A stretch of 64,000 nt of DNA from Streptomyces sp. P9-A4 (GTDB lineage: Bacteria > Actinomycetota > Actinomycetes > Streptomycetales > Streptomycetaceae): the NCBI RefSeq assembly GCF_036634195.1, contig NZ_JAZIFY010000001.1:3296501-3360500 (forward strand), given 5' to 3'. The notes beneath the pieces are model-generated. The model did no database searches, had not been told where the DNA came from, and saw only the letters and a program-made list of their open reading frames with translations. Shown one piece after another: positions 8,694 through 17,509 of this stretch. A program made the position numbers and the translations under genes. Within the stretch, counting starts at the first letter, position 1. The number at the start of each line of letters is the position of its first letter.

Positions 8694-10001
8694 GTGACCG
8701 CCGATCACGCTCCGCCCGCCCCCTCCGGACCTTCCGCCGTCCCGCCCTCCGCCGTCGAGGCCCCGCTGCGGATCCTGCTCCCGCAGGTCCTGCCGGCGCT
8801 CGTGGTCGGCGTCGTGGCGAGTCTGCTGTTCCTGGGGATCAGCGCGCTCGCGGAGAAGCTGGAGGGCGTCCTCTGGGACGATCTGCCGGACGCCCTCGGC
8901 ATCGGCGGATACTCCTCCCTCTGGATCATCGCCATGCTCACGGCCACCGGCGTCGCCGTGGGCCTCGTGGTCTGGAAGGTGCCGGGCCACGCGGGCCCCG
9001 ACCCGGCCGCCATGGGACTGGGCGGCCCGCCGCTCGCCCCCGGGGTCGTACCGGGACTGCTCCTCGCGAGCGCCCTCGCCCTCGCCGGCGGGGTCAGCCT
9101 CGGCCCCGAGAACCCGATCATCGCCGCCAACATCGCCCTCGCCTACTGGCTCGGCCGCAAGGCGGCGCCCGCCGTGCCGGGCGCCGCCTGGGTCGCGCTC
9201 GCCTCCTCCGCCACCATCGGCGCGCTCTTCGGCACCCCGGTGGCCGCCGCCCTCGTCATCTCCGAGGCGCTCGCGGGGCAGCCGGGGCGCGGCTCCCTCT
9301 GGGACCGGCTCTTCGCCCCCCTCGTCGCCGCGGGCGCCGGTGCGATGACCACCCAGCTGCTCGCCGAACCCAGCTTCGACATGGGTCTCCCGCCGCTCAC
9401 CGACCCCGGCGGGAGCGACCTGCTCGCCGCCATGGTCATCGCCTCCGCCGCGGCCCTCTTCGGCCTCGCGTCCTGCTACCTCTTCCCCTACCTCCACGCC
9501 GCCTTCCGGCGGCTGCGCCACCCCATGGTGATGCTTCCCGTCGGCGGCCTCGTCCTCGGCCTCCTGGGCGCCGTCGGCGGCCCCCTGACGCTCTTCAAGG
9601 GCCTGGCGGAGGTCAAGGAACTCACCTCCTCCCTCGGCGGCTGGTCCTCCGGCGAGCTGGCCAAGTTCGCCGTGGTCAAGCTCCTCGCCCTCCTCGTCGC
9701 CGCCTCCTGCGGCTTCCGGGGCGGCCGGATCTTCCCCGCCGTCTTCATCGGAGCGGCCTTCGGGCTGCTCGCCCAGGCCCTGGTCACCGAGGTCCATCCG
9801 GCGGTCGCCGTCTCCTCCGCCGTCCTCGGCGTCCTGCTCGCCACCACCCGGCAGGGCTGGATCAGCCTCTTCACCGCGGCCGTCCTCGCCGCCTCCCCCG
9901 CGATGCTCGCCCTCCTGTGCGTCGCCTCGCTGCCCGCCTGGCTGCTCGTCACCGGCCGCCCGCAGCTCGAACTCGACGAGCGGGGCCGCGCCCTGCGCTG
10001 A
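8694..10001 (+). CDS. ClC-family ion channel/antiporter (YfeO-like)
   Basis: Membrane protein of about 435 residues in the voltage-gated chloride channel superfamily. It has about ten hydrophobic segments; the selectivity motif reads SLGPENP, which aligns with GREGP of E. coli ClC and keeps the gating glutamate, as in YfeO-like members. A second conserved segment is CGFRGGRIFPAVFIGAAFG. GTG at 8694 is chosen from the family start (residues TADHAPPAP are non-conserved lead); the upstream GGTGAG is a modest binding site. Only 37 nt separate it from glutamate decarboxylase, suggesting co-transcription and a role in acid or charge balance (inference). Confidence 0.85.
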   Translation: MTADHAPPAPSGPSAVPPSAVEAPLRILLPQVLPALVVGVVASLLFLGISALAEKLEGVLWDDLPDALGIGGYSSLWIIAMLTATGVAVGLVVWKVPGHAGPDPAAMGLGGPPLAPGVVPGLLLASALALAGGVSLGPENPIIAANIALAYWLGRKAAPAVPGAAWVALASSATIGALFGTPVAAALVISEALAGQPGRGSLWDRLFAPLVAAGAGAMTTQLLAEPSFDMGLPPLTDPGGSDLLAAMVIASAAALFGLASCYLFPYLHAAFRRLRHPMVMLPVGGLVLGLLGAVGGPLTLFKGLAEVKELTSSLGGWSSGELAKFAVVKLLALLVAASCGFRGGRIFPAVFIGAAFGLLAQALVTEVHPAVAVSSAVLGVLLATTRQGWISLFTAAVLAASPAMLALLCVASLPAWLLVTGRPQLELDERGRALR

Positions 10002-10038
10002 TCCGCTCCCCCGCCCACCGAACAGAAGGAGTCCCCTC

Positions 10039-11457
10039 ATGCCGCTCCACCAGGGCCCCGCCACCTCCCCCTCCGAACCCGAGCGCCGGCTCGCGCTCAA
10101 TCCCTTCTTCGCGGAGGCCGACCCGGTCGGCGGCATGACCGAGGCCCCTCCGCGCCACCGGATGCCCGACGGCCCACTGCCCCCGATGAGCGCCTACCAG
10201 ATCGTCCACGACGAGCTGATGCTCGACGGCAACTCCCGGCTCAACCTGGCCACCTTCGTCACCACCTGGATGGAGCCCCAGGCCGGGGTCCTCATGGGCG
10301 AGTGCCGCGACAAGAACATGATCGACAAGGACGAGTACCCGCGCACCGCCGAGCTGGAACGGCGCTGCGTGGCCATGCTGGCCCAGCTGTGGAACGCCCC
10401 GGAACCGGCCACCGCCGTCGGCTGTTCCACCACGGGCTCCAGCGAGGCCTGCATGCTCGCCGGCCTGGCCCTCAAGCGCCGCTGGACCAAGCGGAACGCC
10501 GACCGCTACCCGGGCAGCGCCCGCCCCAACCTGGTGATGGGCATCAACGTCCAGGTCTGCTGGGAGAAGTTCTGCAACTTCTGGGAGGTCGAGCCCCGTC
10601 TCGTCCCCATGGAGGGCGACCGCTTCCACCTCGACGCCGAGTCCGCCGCCGCGCTCTGCGACGAGAACACCATCGGGGTCGTCGCCGTCCTGGGCTCGAC
10701 CTTCGACGGCTCCTACGAACCCGTCGCCGACATCTGCGCCGCCCTGGACGCCCTCCAGGAGCGCACCGGCCTCGACATCCCCGTCCATGTCGACGGCGCC
10801 TCCGGCGCCATGGTCGCCCCCTTCCTCGACGAGGACCTGGTGTGGGACTTCCGGCTCCCCCGCGTCTCCTCCATCAACACCTCCGGCCACAAGTACGGCC
10901 TGGTCTACCCCGGCGTCGGCTGGGCCCTGTGGCGCTCGCCCGTCGAGCTCCCCGAGGAACTCGTCTTCCGCGTCAACTACCTGGGCGGCGACATGCCCAC
11001 CTTCGCCCTCAACTTCTCCCGGCCGGGCGCCCAGGTCGTCGCGCAGTACTACACCTTCCTGAGGCTCGGCCGGGAGGGCTTCCGGGCGGTGCAGCAGACC
11101 TCCCGGGACATCGCCCGCGGGCTCGCCGAACGAGTCGAGGCGCTGGGCGACTTCCGGCTCCTCACCCGCGGCGACCAGCTGCCTGTCTTCGCCTTCACCA
11201 CCTCTCCCGACATCACCTCCTTCGACGTCTTCGACGTGTCACGGCGGCTGCGGGAGCGGGGCTGGCTGGTCCCCGCGTACACCTTCCCGGCCAACCGCGA
11301 GGACCTGTCCGTCCTCCGCGTGGTCTGCCGCAACGGCTTCTCCGCCGACCTGGCGGGACTCCTCATCGAGGACCTGAGCCAAGTCCTTCCCGAACTCCGC
11401 AGCCAGTCCCACCCCTTCACCCACGACAAGAGCGCGGCGACCTCCTTCCACCACTGA
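10039..11457 (+). CDS. gadB: glutamate decarboxylase
   Basis: PLP enzyme converting glutamate to GABA and CO2, consuming a proton. The 472-residue protein matches bacterial Gad: LNLATFVTTWMEP, the PLP-phosphate region GSSEACML, HVDGASGAMVAPF, and the Schiff-base lysine in SGHKYGLVYPGVGW. The ATG at 10039 has AGAAGGAG at proper spacing. No glutamate/GABA antiporter gene is adjacent; instead the preceding gene is a ClC-type channel. The usual C-terminal pH-sensing residues end in DKSAATSFHH, resembling the HH end of other Gad enzymes. Confidence 0.94.
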   Translation: MPLHQGPATSPSEPERRLALNPFFAEADPVGGMTEAPPRHRMPDGPLPPMSAYQIVHDELMLDGNSRLNLATFVTTWMEPQAGVLMGECRDKNMIDKDEYPRTAELERRCVAMLAQLWNAPEPATAVGCSTTGSSEACMLAGLALKRRWTKRNADRYPGSARPNLVMGINVQVCWEKFCNFWEVEPRLVPMEGDRFHLDAESAAALCDENTIGVVAVLGSTFDGSYEPVADICAALDALQERTGLDIPVHVDGASGAMVAPFLDEDLVWDFRLPRVSSINTSGHKYGLVYPGVGWALWRSPVELPEELVFRVNYLGGDMPTFALNFSRPGAQVVAQYYTFLRLGREGFRAVQQTSRDIARGLAERVEALGDFRLLTRGDQLPVFAFTTSPDITSFDVFDVSRRLRERGWLVPAYTFPANREDLSVLRVVCRNGFSADLAGLLIEDLSQVLPELRSQSHPFTHDKSAATSFHH

Positions 11458-11474
11458 GGGCGGACAGGGACCCG

Positions 11475-11513
11475 GGACGGGCGGCCCCAGGAGCGAAACG
11501 GGGCCGCCCGTCC
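11475..11513. terminator. bidirectional terminator between gad and ABC permease
   Basis: A 14-bp perfect stem (GGACGGGCGGCCCC at 11475-11488 with its complement at 11500-11513) and an 11-nt loop lie between convergent genes. Confidence 0.8.
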
Positions 11514-11537
11514 GGGCCGTGGTCCGCCTCCGTGCCG

Positions 11538-12302
11538 CTACTTCCCGAGCCGCCCGAACTTCCGTACCGCCAGCGGGAAGAAGAGCGCCAGCAGGACCAG
11601 CGGCCACAGCACCGCCGCCACGACGTGCCCCGGCTCGCCGCCCGGGTTGCCGAAGAGGTCACGGACCGCCGTCGCGGTCGCCGACATCGGGTTCCACTCC
11701 ACGACCGCGCCGAGCCAGCCCGGCATCGAGTCCGGCGACGCGAACGCGTTGGAGAGGAAGCCCACCGGCCAGACCAGGATCTGCACGGCCTGGACCAGTT
11801 CGGCGCGCCCCGCGACCAGGGCGAGGAAGATCCCGATCCACAGCATCGCGAAACGCAGCAGGAGCAACAGCCCCAGGGCCCCCAGGGTGCTCCCGAGTCC
11901 CCCGGCCGCCCGCCAGCCGATCCCGTACCCGACCCCGACCATCACCAGCAGCCCCACCGCCGACTGGAGCATGTCGGCGGCGGCCCGCCCCACGAGCACC
12001 GCGCCGTCGGTCATCGGCATCGACCTGAACCGGTCGATCACGCCCTTGTTCAGGTCCTGGGTCACCGCCGTCATGGTGCCTTCGAGACCGAAGACCATGG
12101 TGAGGGTGAGCATGCCGGGCACCAGGTAGTCGACGTAGTCGCCGTCGACGCTCCGCCCGCCGCCGACCAGATAGCCGAACATCAGCAGCATCATCACCGG
12201 GAACACCAGCCCGACGAGGACCTGCACCGGCCGGCGCGCCCAGTGCGCGAGTTCCCGGCGGGTCATCGTCCAGCAGTCGCCCAGCACGTACGCGGCGCTC
12301 AT
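11538..12302 (-). CDS. ABC-2 type transporter permease (DrrB-like)
   Basis: Membrane half of a drug-type ABC exporter, 254 residues with six hydrophobic spans. Typical ABC-2 segments are visible: REL near the N-terminus, the MTLTMVFG and [13 protein letters not shown] loop, and the PVGFLSNAF...W region before the last spans. Its ATG overlaps the stop of the ATPase gene by 4 nt (ATGA), so the two are translationally coupled. Together with the PadR gene upstream it forms a regulated exporter locus; the substrate is unknown. Confidence 0.9.
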   Translation of the reverse strand: MSAAYVLGDCWTMTRRELAHWARRPVQVLVGLVFPVMMLLMFGYLVGGGRSVDGDYVDYLVPGMLTLTMVFGLEGTMTAVTQDLNKGVIDRFRSMPMTDGAVLVGRAAADMLQSAVGLLVMVGVGYGIGWRAAGGLGSTLGALGLLLLLRFAMLWIGIFLALVAGRAELVQAVQILVWPVGFLSNAFASPDSMPGWLGAVVEWNPMSATATAVRDLFGNPGGEPGHVVAAVLWPLVLLALFFPLAVRKFGRLGK

Positions 12303-13264
12303 GCCGCCACCTCCCGCTCCCGACGCGCGTCGGACCCGTCCGTCAGATGCATGAAGACCTCGTCGAGCGTGGGCCGCCGCAGGGCGATGTCCTCCACCTC
12401 GATCCCGGCCTCCCCCAGTGCCCGGACGGTCTCGACGAGCGAGGCCGTCCGGTCGGCCACGGGCACGCTGAGCCGCCGCCGGTCGGCGTCGACGCCCACG
12501 TCGGCCCGCGCGCCGGGCAGCAGCCCGGCGGCCTCGTCGAGCCGCGCCGCGTCCCGTACGACCACGTCGACGCGGTCCGCGCCGACCCGTGCCTTGAGCG
12601 CGTCGGCGGTGCCGTCGGCGACGACCCGGCCCCGGTCCACGACCGAGATGCGGTCGGCCAGCCGGTCGGCCTCCTCCAGGTACTGGGTGGTGAGCAGCAC
12701 GGTGGTGCCGCCCCCGACCAGGGAGCGCACCGACTCCCAGACCTCGCCCCGGCCGCGCGGGTCGAGTCCGGTCGTCGGCTCGTCGAGGAAGAGCACCTCG
12801 GGCTCCGTGATCAGGGAGGCGGCCAGGTCGAGCCGTCGCCGCATGCCGCCGCTGTACTGCCCGACCGGCTTGCGGCCGGTGTCGGCGAGGCCGAAGCGCT
12901 CCAGGAGTTCGTCGGCCCGTGACCCGGCGCGGCGGGCGCCGAGGTGGTGGAGCCTGCCGAACATCTCCAGGTTCTGCCGGCCGCCCAGCTCCTCGTCGAG
13001 GGCCGCGTGCTGGCCGAGGAGTCCGATCCGCCGCCGTACCTCCCGGGCCTCGGTCCGTACGTCGTGGCCCGCCACCCGCACCAGGCCCTCGTCGTGCCGG
13101 AGCAGGGTGGCCAGGATGCGTACCGTCGTGGTCTTGCCCGCGCCGTTGGGGCCGAGCAGTCCGTGTACGGTGCCGCGCCCGACGCTCAGGTCGAGGCCGG
13201 CCAGGGCGTCCTTCCCGCCGTACCGCTTGCGCGCGCCCTCCATGAGGATCGCTTCCGCTGTCAT
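12299..13264 (-). CDS. ABC transporter ATP-binding protein (DrrA-like)
   Basis: Nucleotide-binding subunit, 321 residues. Walker A is GPNGAGKTT, the signature is QYSGGMRRR, Walker B is [13 protein letters not shown], and the C-terminal domain ends with the DrrA-type [15 protein letters not shown]. The start ATG 13264 has AGGAGGAG immediately upstream; an in-frame upstream reading to 13351 crosses the promoter and operators. Two palindromic TCAA-N2-TTGA sites lie between this gene and the PadR gene, which suggests direct repression by PadR. The family exports lipophilic drugs or metabolites. Confidence 0.93.
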   Translation of the reverse strand: MTAEAILMEGARKRYGGKDALAGLDLSVGRGTVHGLLGPNGAGKTTTVRILATLLRHDEGLVRVAGHDVRTEAREVRRRIGLLGQHAALDEELGGRQNLEMFGRLHHLGARRAGSRADELLERFGLADTGRKPVGQYSGGMRRRLDLAASLITEPEVLFLDEPTTGLDPRGRGEVWESVRSLVGGGTTVLLTTQYLEEADRLADRISVVDRGRVVADGTADALKARVGADRVDVVVRDAARLDEAAGLLPGARADVGVDADRRRLSVPVADRTASLVETVRALGEAGIEVEDIALRRPTLDEVFMHLTDGSDARREREVAA

Positions 13265-13296
13265 CCGTCTCCTCCTGAGCGTTCCCGAAAATGTCG

Positions 13297-13312
13297 TAGT
13301 CAAACTTGACCA
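13297..13312. promoter_or_regulatory. putative PadR operator 1 (ABC operon)
   Basis: TAGTCAAACTTGACCA contains the dyad GTCAA-AC-TTGAC. It lies just downstream of the predicted ABC promoter and 33 nt before the ATPase start. Confidence 0.6.
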
Positions 13313-13329
13313 GATACCGCCGACGGAGG

Positions 13330-13358
13330 ACGGTATGCCCTCGTGAGGCAATAATCAA
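13330..13358 (-). promoter_or_regulatory. putative promoter of the ABC operon
   Basis: On the minus strand a TTGATT box (13353-13358) and a TACCGT box (13330-13335) are 17 bp apart. The first overlaps operator 2, which fits repression by occlusion. Confidence 0.45.
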
Positions 13359-13367
13359 ACTTGATTA
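13352..13367. promoter_or_regulatory. putative PadR operator 2 (ABC operon)
   Basis: TAATCAAACTTGATTA has perfect 7-bp arms around a 2-nt centre. It overlaps the predicted -35 box and is centred 55 bp from operator 1. Confidence 0.62.
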
Positions 13368-13468
13368 GCTCTGTCGACAGCGACGGTCCCGGCCACCCCG
13401 AGCCGCGTCAGGCCACCCCGGCCCGCGTCAGACCACCCGACCCGCGCGTCAGACCACCCCGACCCGCG

Positions 13469-14083
13469 TCACACCGCGTACGGGTTCTCCTCGCCCTCCG
13501 CCAGGACGCCCACGAAGGGGTCTCCCTCGCCCGCGAAGACGTACGCCCCGCCCTCGATCCGCTCGATCAGACCGAGGGTCCACTCCTTGCCCGCGTCCGC
13601 CGAGTGGAGCCACATGTGCATGATCTCGCCGATGTGCCCGAGCTGGCCGGGGCCGCCCTCCGGCGTGTAGTACTCGGTGACCGCCGTCCGCCACTCGTCG
13701 AGCGCCCGCACCCGCCGGCGCAGCAGGAACGCGGCCTCCTCGCGGGGCAGGTCCACCATGAAGCCGATGGCCGCGGACAGGACGTCCGTCTTCTGGTCGT
13801 ACGTGGTCAGCGCCTCGCGGAGGAGGGTGAAGTACTCCTCCGTACCGGCCTCCGTCAGCTCGTACTCGACACGCGGCGGCCCGCCGACCGTGCTCGGCGC
13901 CACCTCGTGCGCGTGCAGCAGTCCCTGCTTCGCCATCTGTTTCAGCGCGTGGTAGATCGAGCCCGGCTTGGCGTGGGACCACTCGTGCGCACCCCAGTAC
14001 TCCAGGTCGTTGCGCACCTGGTATCCGTGGGCGCGGCCGTGCTGCTTGACCGCACCCAGGACGAGGAGACGGATCGCCGACAT
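13469..14083 (-). CDS. PadR-family transcriptional regulator
   Basis: A 204-residue repressor-type protein. The winged helix covers residues 1-85 (LLVLGAVKQHGRAHGYQV, KPGSIYHALKQMAKQGLL, VEYELTEAG), followed by a helical Vir_act_alpha_C-like dimerisation domain. It stands upstream of an ABC exporter pair on the same strand. A dyad like the two in front of the ABC operon is centred about 30 nt upstream of its own start, so autoregulation together with control of the exporter is likely. PadR proteins of this class respond to small aromatic or drug ligands; the ligand here is unknown. Confidence 0.9.
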   Translation of the reverse strand: MSAIRLLVLGAVKQHGRAHGYQVRNDLEYWGAHEWSHAKPGSIYHALKQMAKQGLLHAHEVAPSTVGGPPRVEYELTEAGTEEYFTLLREALTTYDQKTDVLSAAIGFMVDLPREEAAFLLRRRVRALDEWRTAVTEYYTPEGGPGQLGHIGEIMHMWLHSADAGKEWTLGLIERIEGGAYVFAGEGDPFVGVLAEGEENPYAV

Positions 14084-14104
14084 CCCGTGTACCTCCCAGT
14101 CAGT

Positions 14105-14120
14105 CAGTCAACTTTGACCA
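14105..14120. promoter_or_regulatory. putative PadR autoregulatory operator
   Basis: CAGTCAACTTTGACCA holds the dyad GTCAA-CT-TTGAC, sharing TCAA-N2-TTGA with the two sites in front of the ABC genes. It ends 22 nt before the PadR start codon. Confidence 0.6.
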
Positions 14121-14136
14121 GGGTACGCGCGCTGTG

Positions 14137-14679
14137 TCACCGCCCCCGCTGCTCCTCCGCGACCAGGTCGAAGGACCCCTTGCCGTCGAGGGACTCGCGG
14201 ATGATGTCGGCGTGGCCCGCGTGCCGGGCCGCCTCCTCGACCAGGTGCAGCAGCATCCAGCGCATCGACACGCGCCCCTCCTTGGGGAACCAGGGCGCCT
14301 CGGGCAGCGGGAAGGTGTCGTCCAGGCTCGGCACGGACCGGGCGAACTCCTCGGTCTCCTTCGCCACGCCCGCCCAGAATTCCAGGATCTCCGGGATCGT
14401 CTCGCCGTCGACGAGCTTGAAGCCCTCGCTCCAGGTCTCCTGGTCGCGCACCTTCTCGTTCGGCCGGCACTGCGCCATCCGGAGCCAGTTCAGCTCGCCC
14501 TCGGCGACGTGCTTGACCAGCCCGGAGAGGCTCAGCTCGCTGACGCTGGGGCGGCTCGCCGCCTGCTCCTCGGTCAGGCCGATGAGGGAGCGCCGGAGCG
14601 CCGCGCGCTGGGTCTCGACAAAGTTGAGGAGCGCGCCGCGCTCGTCGCCGTGGGTCTCGGCCGAAACGAGAGTGACCAT
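14137..14679 (-). CDS. DinB-family (DUF664-like) putative metal-dependent thiol transferase
   Basis: Protein of 180 residues with the four-helix DinB fold pattern: histidines in LVKHVAEGELNW and in LLHLVEEAARHAGHADIIRE, the latter typical of DUF664/mycothiol-dependent S-transferase-like proteins. In actinobacteria such proteins conjugate mycothiol to electrophiles or act in maleylpyruvate-type reactions; which applies here is unknown. ATG 14679 is chosen over 14721 because the family starts here and GGCGGA precedes it. A large inverted repeat lies upstream at 14730-14758. Confidence 0.8.
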   Translation of the reverse strand: MVTLVSAETHGDERGALLNFVETQRAALRRSLIGLTEEQAASRPSVSELSLSGLVKHVAEGELNWLRMAQCRPNEKVRDQETWSEGFKLVDGETIPEILEFWAGVAKETEEFARSVPSLDDTFPLPEAPWFPKEGRVSMRWMLLHLVEEAARHAGHADIIRESLDGKGSFDLVAEEQRGR

Positions 14680-14729
14680 GATGTCCGCCTTCCGTACGTG
14701 AACCTTCTCGACACCCCTCACGCTACGGA

Positions 14730-14771
14730 CCCTTGAGGACAGCTACTGTCCTCAAGGGAAGGGTCCTCAAG
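14730..14771. promoter_or_regulatory. inverted repeat with extra half-site upstream of the DinB gene
   Basis: CCCTTGAGGACAG (14730-14742) and its complement (14746-14758) form a perfect 13-bp palindrome with a 3-nt centre; a third copy of GTCCTCAAG lies at 14763-14771. The extra half-site and the position in front of the DinB gene favour an operator, but a terminator for the aldehyde dehydrogenase gene cannot be excluded. Confidence 0.55.
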
Positions 14772-14776
14772 AGAGA

Positions 14777-16234
14777 TCAGAACGGGAAGCGGCTCCGGCC
14801 GTACTGGATCGAGATCCACTTCTGAGTGGTGAAGCTCTCCACCATCGCCTCGCCGTTGAGCCTGCCGATGCCCGAGTGCTTCTCGCCGCCGAAGGGGACG
14901 ATCGGCTCGTCGTGGACGGTGCCGTCGTTGATGTGGATCATGCCGGTGTGGATGCGCTTGGCGATCCGCACGCCCCGCTCGATATCGCCGGTGTGGACGG
15001 CGCCGCTGAGCCCGTACGGGGTGTCGTTGGCGATCCGTACGGCCTCCTCCTCGCCGTCGAAGGGGACGATCAGGGCGACCGGGCCGAAGATCTCCTGGCC
15101 GAGGACGGGCGCGTCGGGCGCGAAGCCGGTGAGGACGGACGGGGAGACGAGGTTGCCGTCCACGGTGCCGTGCAGCAGCGCGGTCGCGCCGGCCTCCACC
15201 GTCTGGTCGACGAGCGAGGAGACGGCCTCCGCCTGCTGGGAGTTGATCAGCGGGCCGATGTGGGTCGCAGGGTCCGCCGGGTCGCCGACACGGAGAGTCT
15301 TCACCTTCGCGACGAACTTCTCGGTGAACTCCTCCTCCACGGCCCGGTCCACCAGGATGCGGTTGGCGGCCATGCAGACCTGGCCCTGGTGCACGAAGCG
15401 GCTGAAGACGGCCGCGTCCACGGCGTAGTCGACATCGGCGTCGTCGAGGACGATCAGGGCGCTGTTGCCGCCGAGTTCGAGGACGGCGTGCTTGAAGTTC
15501 TGCGCGCAGACCGTGGCGACGTGGCGGCCGACCTTGTCGGAGCCGGTGAAGGAGATGACCTTCGGGACCGGGTGGGTGAGGAGGGCGTCGCCGATCTCGG
15601 CGATGTCGGTGACGACGACGTTCAGCAGACCGGCCGGCAGACCGGCCTCCTCCAGGACCTTGGCGACGAGCGTGCCGCCGCAGATCGGGGTGTTCTGGTG
15701 CGGCTTGAGGACGACCGCGTTGCCGAGGGCGAGCGCGGGCGCGACCGACTTGATCGAGAGGAGGAAGGGGAAGTTGAAGGGCGAGATGACGCCGACGACG
15801 CCGACCGGGACGCGGTAGACCCGGTTCTCCTTGCCGTCGACCGGGGACGGCAGGATGCGGCCCTCGGGGCGCAGCGCCAGCTGCACCGCCTCACGCAGGA
15901 ACTCCTTGGCGAGGTGCAGCTCGAAGGCCGCCTTGAGGCGGGTGCCGCCCAGCTCGGCGACGATCGTCTCGGCGATCTCGTCCTCGCGGTCCTCGACGAT
16001 CCGCAGGGCGCGCTCGAAGACGAGCCGGCGCGTGTACGGGTTGGTCTCGGCCCACTCGGTCTGGGCGCGCTCGGCGGCCCGGTAGGCGCGGTCGACCTCG
16101 TCGGCGGTGGCCACGGTGATCGACGCGAGCTTCTCCCCGGTGTACGGGTTGAAGTCGATGATGTCCCACGAGCCGCTGCCCGGCTTCCACTCGCCATCGA
16201 TGTACTGGTGGGCCAGGTCGGTGAAGTGCGACAT
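14777..16234 (-). CDS. aldehyde dehydrogenase (benzaldehyde/vanillin dehydrogenase-like)
   Basis: NAD(P)-dependent oxidation of an aldehyde to an acid. The 485-residue protein has the cofactor and oxyanion region ISPFNFPF, catalytic glutamate in LELGGNSAL and catalytic cysteine in GQVCMAANR, and ends with the EEAVRIAND...GLSGAV and GGEKHSGIGR motifs. The motif order and the MSHFTDLAHQYIDGEW start are like aromatic aldehyde dehydrogenases of the LigV/XylC group, but substrate cannot be fixed from sequence. ATG 16234 has GAGGGG upstream. The reading frame is open further upstream across the XRE gene but that is an artefact of high GC. Confidence 0.88.
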   Translation of the reverse strand: MSHFTDLAHQYIDGEWKPGSGSWDIIDFNPYTGEKLASITVATADEVDRAYRAAERAQTEWAETNPYTRRLVFERALRIVEDREDEIAETIVAELGGTRLKAAFELHLAKEFLREAVQLALRPEGRILPSPVDGKENRVYRVPVGVVGVISPFNFPFLLSIKSVAPALALGNAVVLKPHQNTPICGGTLVAKVLEEAGLPAGLLNVVVTDIAEIGDALLTHPVPKVISFTGSDKVGRHVATVCAQNFKHAVLELGGNSALIVLDDADVDYAVDAAVFSRFVHQGQVCMAANRILVDRAVEEEFTEKFVAKVKTLRVGDPADPATHIGPLINSQQAEAVSSLVDQTVEAGATALLHGTVDGNLVSPSVLTGFAPDAPVLGQEIFGPVALIVPFDGEEEAVRIANDTPYGLSGAVHTGDIERGVRIAKRIHTGMIHINDGTVHDEPIVPFGGEKHSGIGRLNGEAMVESFTTQKWISIQYGRSRFPF

Positions 16235-16296
16235 GGTGGAGACCCCTCTACCCGCTACCTGCAGTGCGACTGATGTGGCGTCATCGTACTGATGTA

Positions 16297-17169
16297 TCAG
16301 GAGAGTTGAAGGAGGCCCCGGAGAAGATCGCGACTTTCGGCCGGATCGGGACCGTCCTGCTGCAATTTCTCCATCACCCGCTGGTACTGGGCGACTTCCT
16401 CGCGCTTGTCGAGGTAGAGGGCGCTGGTGAGCTGCTCCAGGTAGACGATGTCGGAGAGATCGGACTCGGGGAAGCGCAGCATCGTGAACGCGCCGCTCTC
16501 GCCGGCATGACCGCCGAAGCTGAAGGGCATGACCTGGAGCGTGACGCCAGGATGCTCGGAGATCTCGATGAGATGCTTCAACTGGCCCCGCATGACGGCC
16601 CGGTCGCCGTAGGGGCGGCGCAGCGCGGCCTCGTCGAGGACGGCGTGGAGCTGGGGGGCTCGCTCGGAGACGAGCACCTTCTGCCGTTCGAGGCGCAGGG
16701 CGACCCGGCGGTCGATCTCGACGGCCGGGGCGTCGGGCATGCCCCGGGTGACGACGGCCTGGGCGTACGCCTCGGTCTGCAACAGGCCGTGGACGAACTG
16801 CACTTCGTAGACGCGGATGAGGGAGGCGGCGCCTTCCAGGCCGATGTACGTCTGGAACCAGCCCGGCAGGACGTCGCCGAAGCTGTGCCACCAGCCGGCC
16901 ACGTTGGCCTCGCGGGCGAGCCCGAGGAGCGAGCCGCGCTCGGCCTCGTCCCCGACCCCGTAGAGCGTGAGCAGATCCTCGACGTCCCTGGCCTTGAAGC
17001 TCACCCGTCCCAACTCCATGCGGCTGATCTTGGATTCGGACGCTCTGATCGAGTAGCCGGCCGCCTCGCGGGTGATCCCGCGCGACTCGCGCAACCGCCT
17101 CAGCTGGGAGCCCAGCAGGATGCGCCGCACCACACTCCCGCTCGTTCCGCCCGATTCGCCTGCGGTCAC
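16297..17169 (-). CDS. XRE-family regulator with DUF5753 (WhiJ-like)
   Basis: A 290-residue regulator: HTH_XRE in residues 15-75 (LGSQLRRLRESRGITREAAG, SESKISRMELGRV) followed by a DUF5753 domain (WWHSFGDVLPGWFQTYIGLE, FVHGLLQTEAYA, LHAVLDEAALRRP). This architecture is WhiJ-like and in Streptomyces is usually encoded with a DUF397 protein and an anti-sigma-like ATPase, exactly as here. GTG 17169 is preceded by GGGAGG; the frame reaches 17247. Loci of this kind influence the timing of aerial growth and antibiotic production. The 24-bp sites at 17387 and 18416 may be its operators (inference). Confidence 0.9.
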   Translation of the reverse strand: MTAGESGGTSGSVVRRILLGSQLRRLRESRGITREAAGYSIRASESKISRMELGRVSFKARDVEDLLTLYGVGDEAERGSLLGLAREANVAGWWHSFGDVLPGWFQTYIGLEGAASLIRVYEVQFVHGLLQTEAYAQAVVTRGMPDAPAVEIDRRVALRLERQKVLVSERAPQLHAVLDEAALRRPYGDRAVMRGQLKHLIEISEHPGVTLQVMPFSFGGHAGESGAFTMLRFPESDLSDIVYLEQLTSALYLDKREEVAQYQRVMEKLQQDGPDPAESRDLLRGLLQLS

Positions 17170-17386
17170 GGCTCCCAGCCTCCCCTTTACGGTGTCGAGC
17201 CCCCGTCGAGCCCCGGATTCTGCCACCAAACGCTTCAGCGCGTACACATTCGATTACGGAAAGACGACTACTTCCGGGCATCCGCGGGCACGGCGCGTGC
17301 AGATCCGGGGAAATCAGCGGCAGGTTCCCCTCAACCTGTGGATGACTTATGCATAGATTCGGCACGGGGGCGGACAGGTCAGGCGC

Positions 17387-17410
17387 GTGCACGTGCATCT
17401 GCCCTTGCAT
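17387..17410 (+). promoter_or_regulatory. repeated 24-bp site in front of the ATPase gene
   Basis: Sequence GTGCACGTGCATCTGC, then four bases, then GCAT. The same 16-mer and the GCAT at the same distance occur on the other strand at 18416-18439, in front of the DUF397 gene, in the same orientation relative to the gene. It contains the palindrome TGCACGTGCA. Confidence 0.6.
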
Positions 17411-17509
17411 CCAGTGGTCGCATTCGGAACCATGGACCCCGCGCAGCCGCGTACTCGTTCGTGTTGTCGTGTTGTCGCACCACAGTCGCGATTCCCGGGA
17501 GTGCCTCGC

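Noticed and set aside
14777..17410. A fused 877-codon protein joining an upstream segment to aldehyde dehydrogenase
   Set aside because: The upstream part is an off-frame reading of the XRE gene; the ATG at 16234 has a binding site and gives the full family length.
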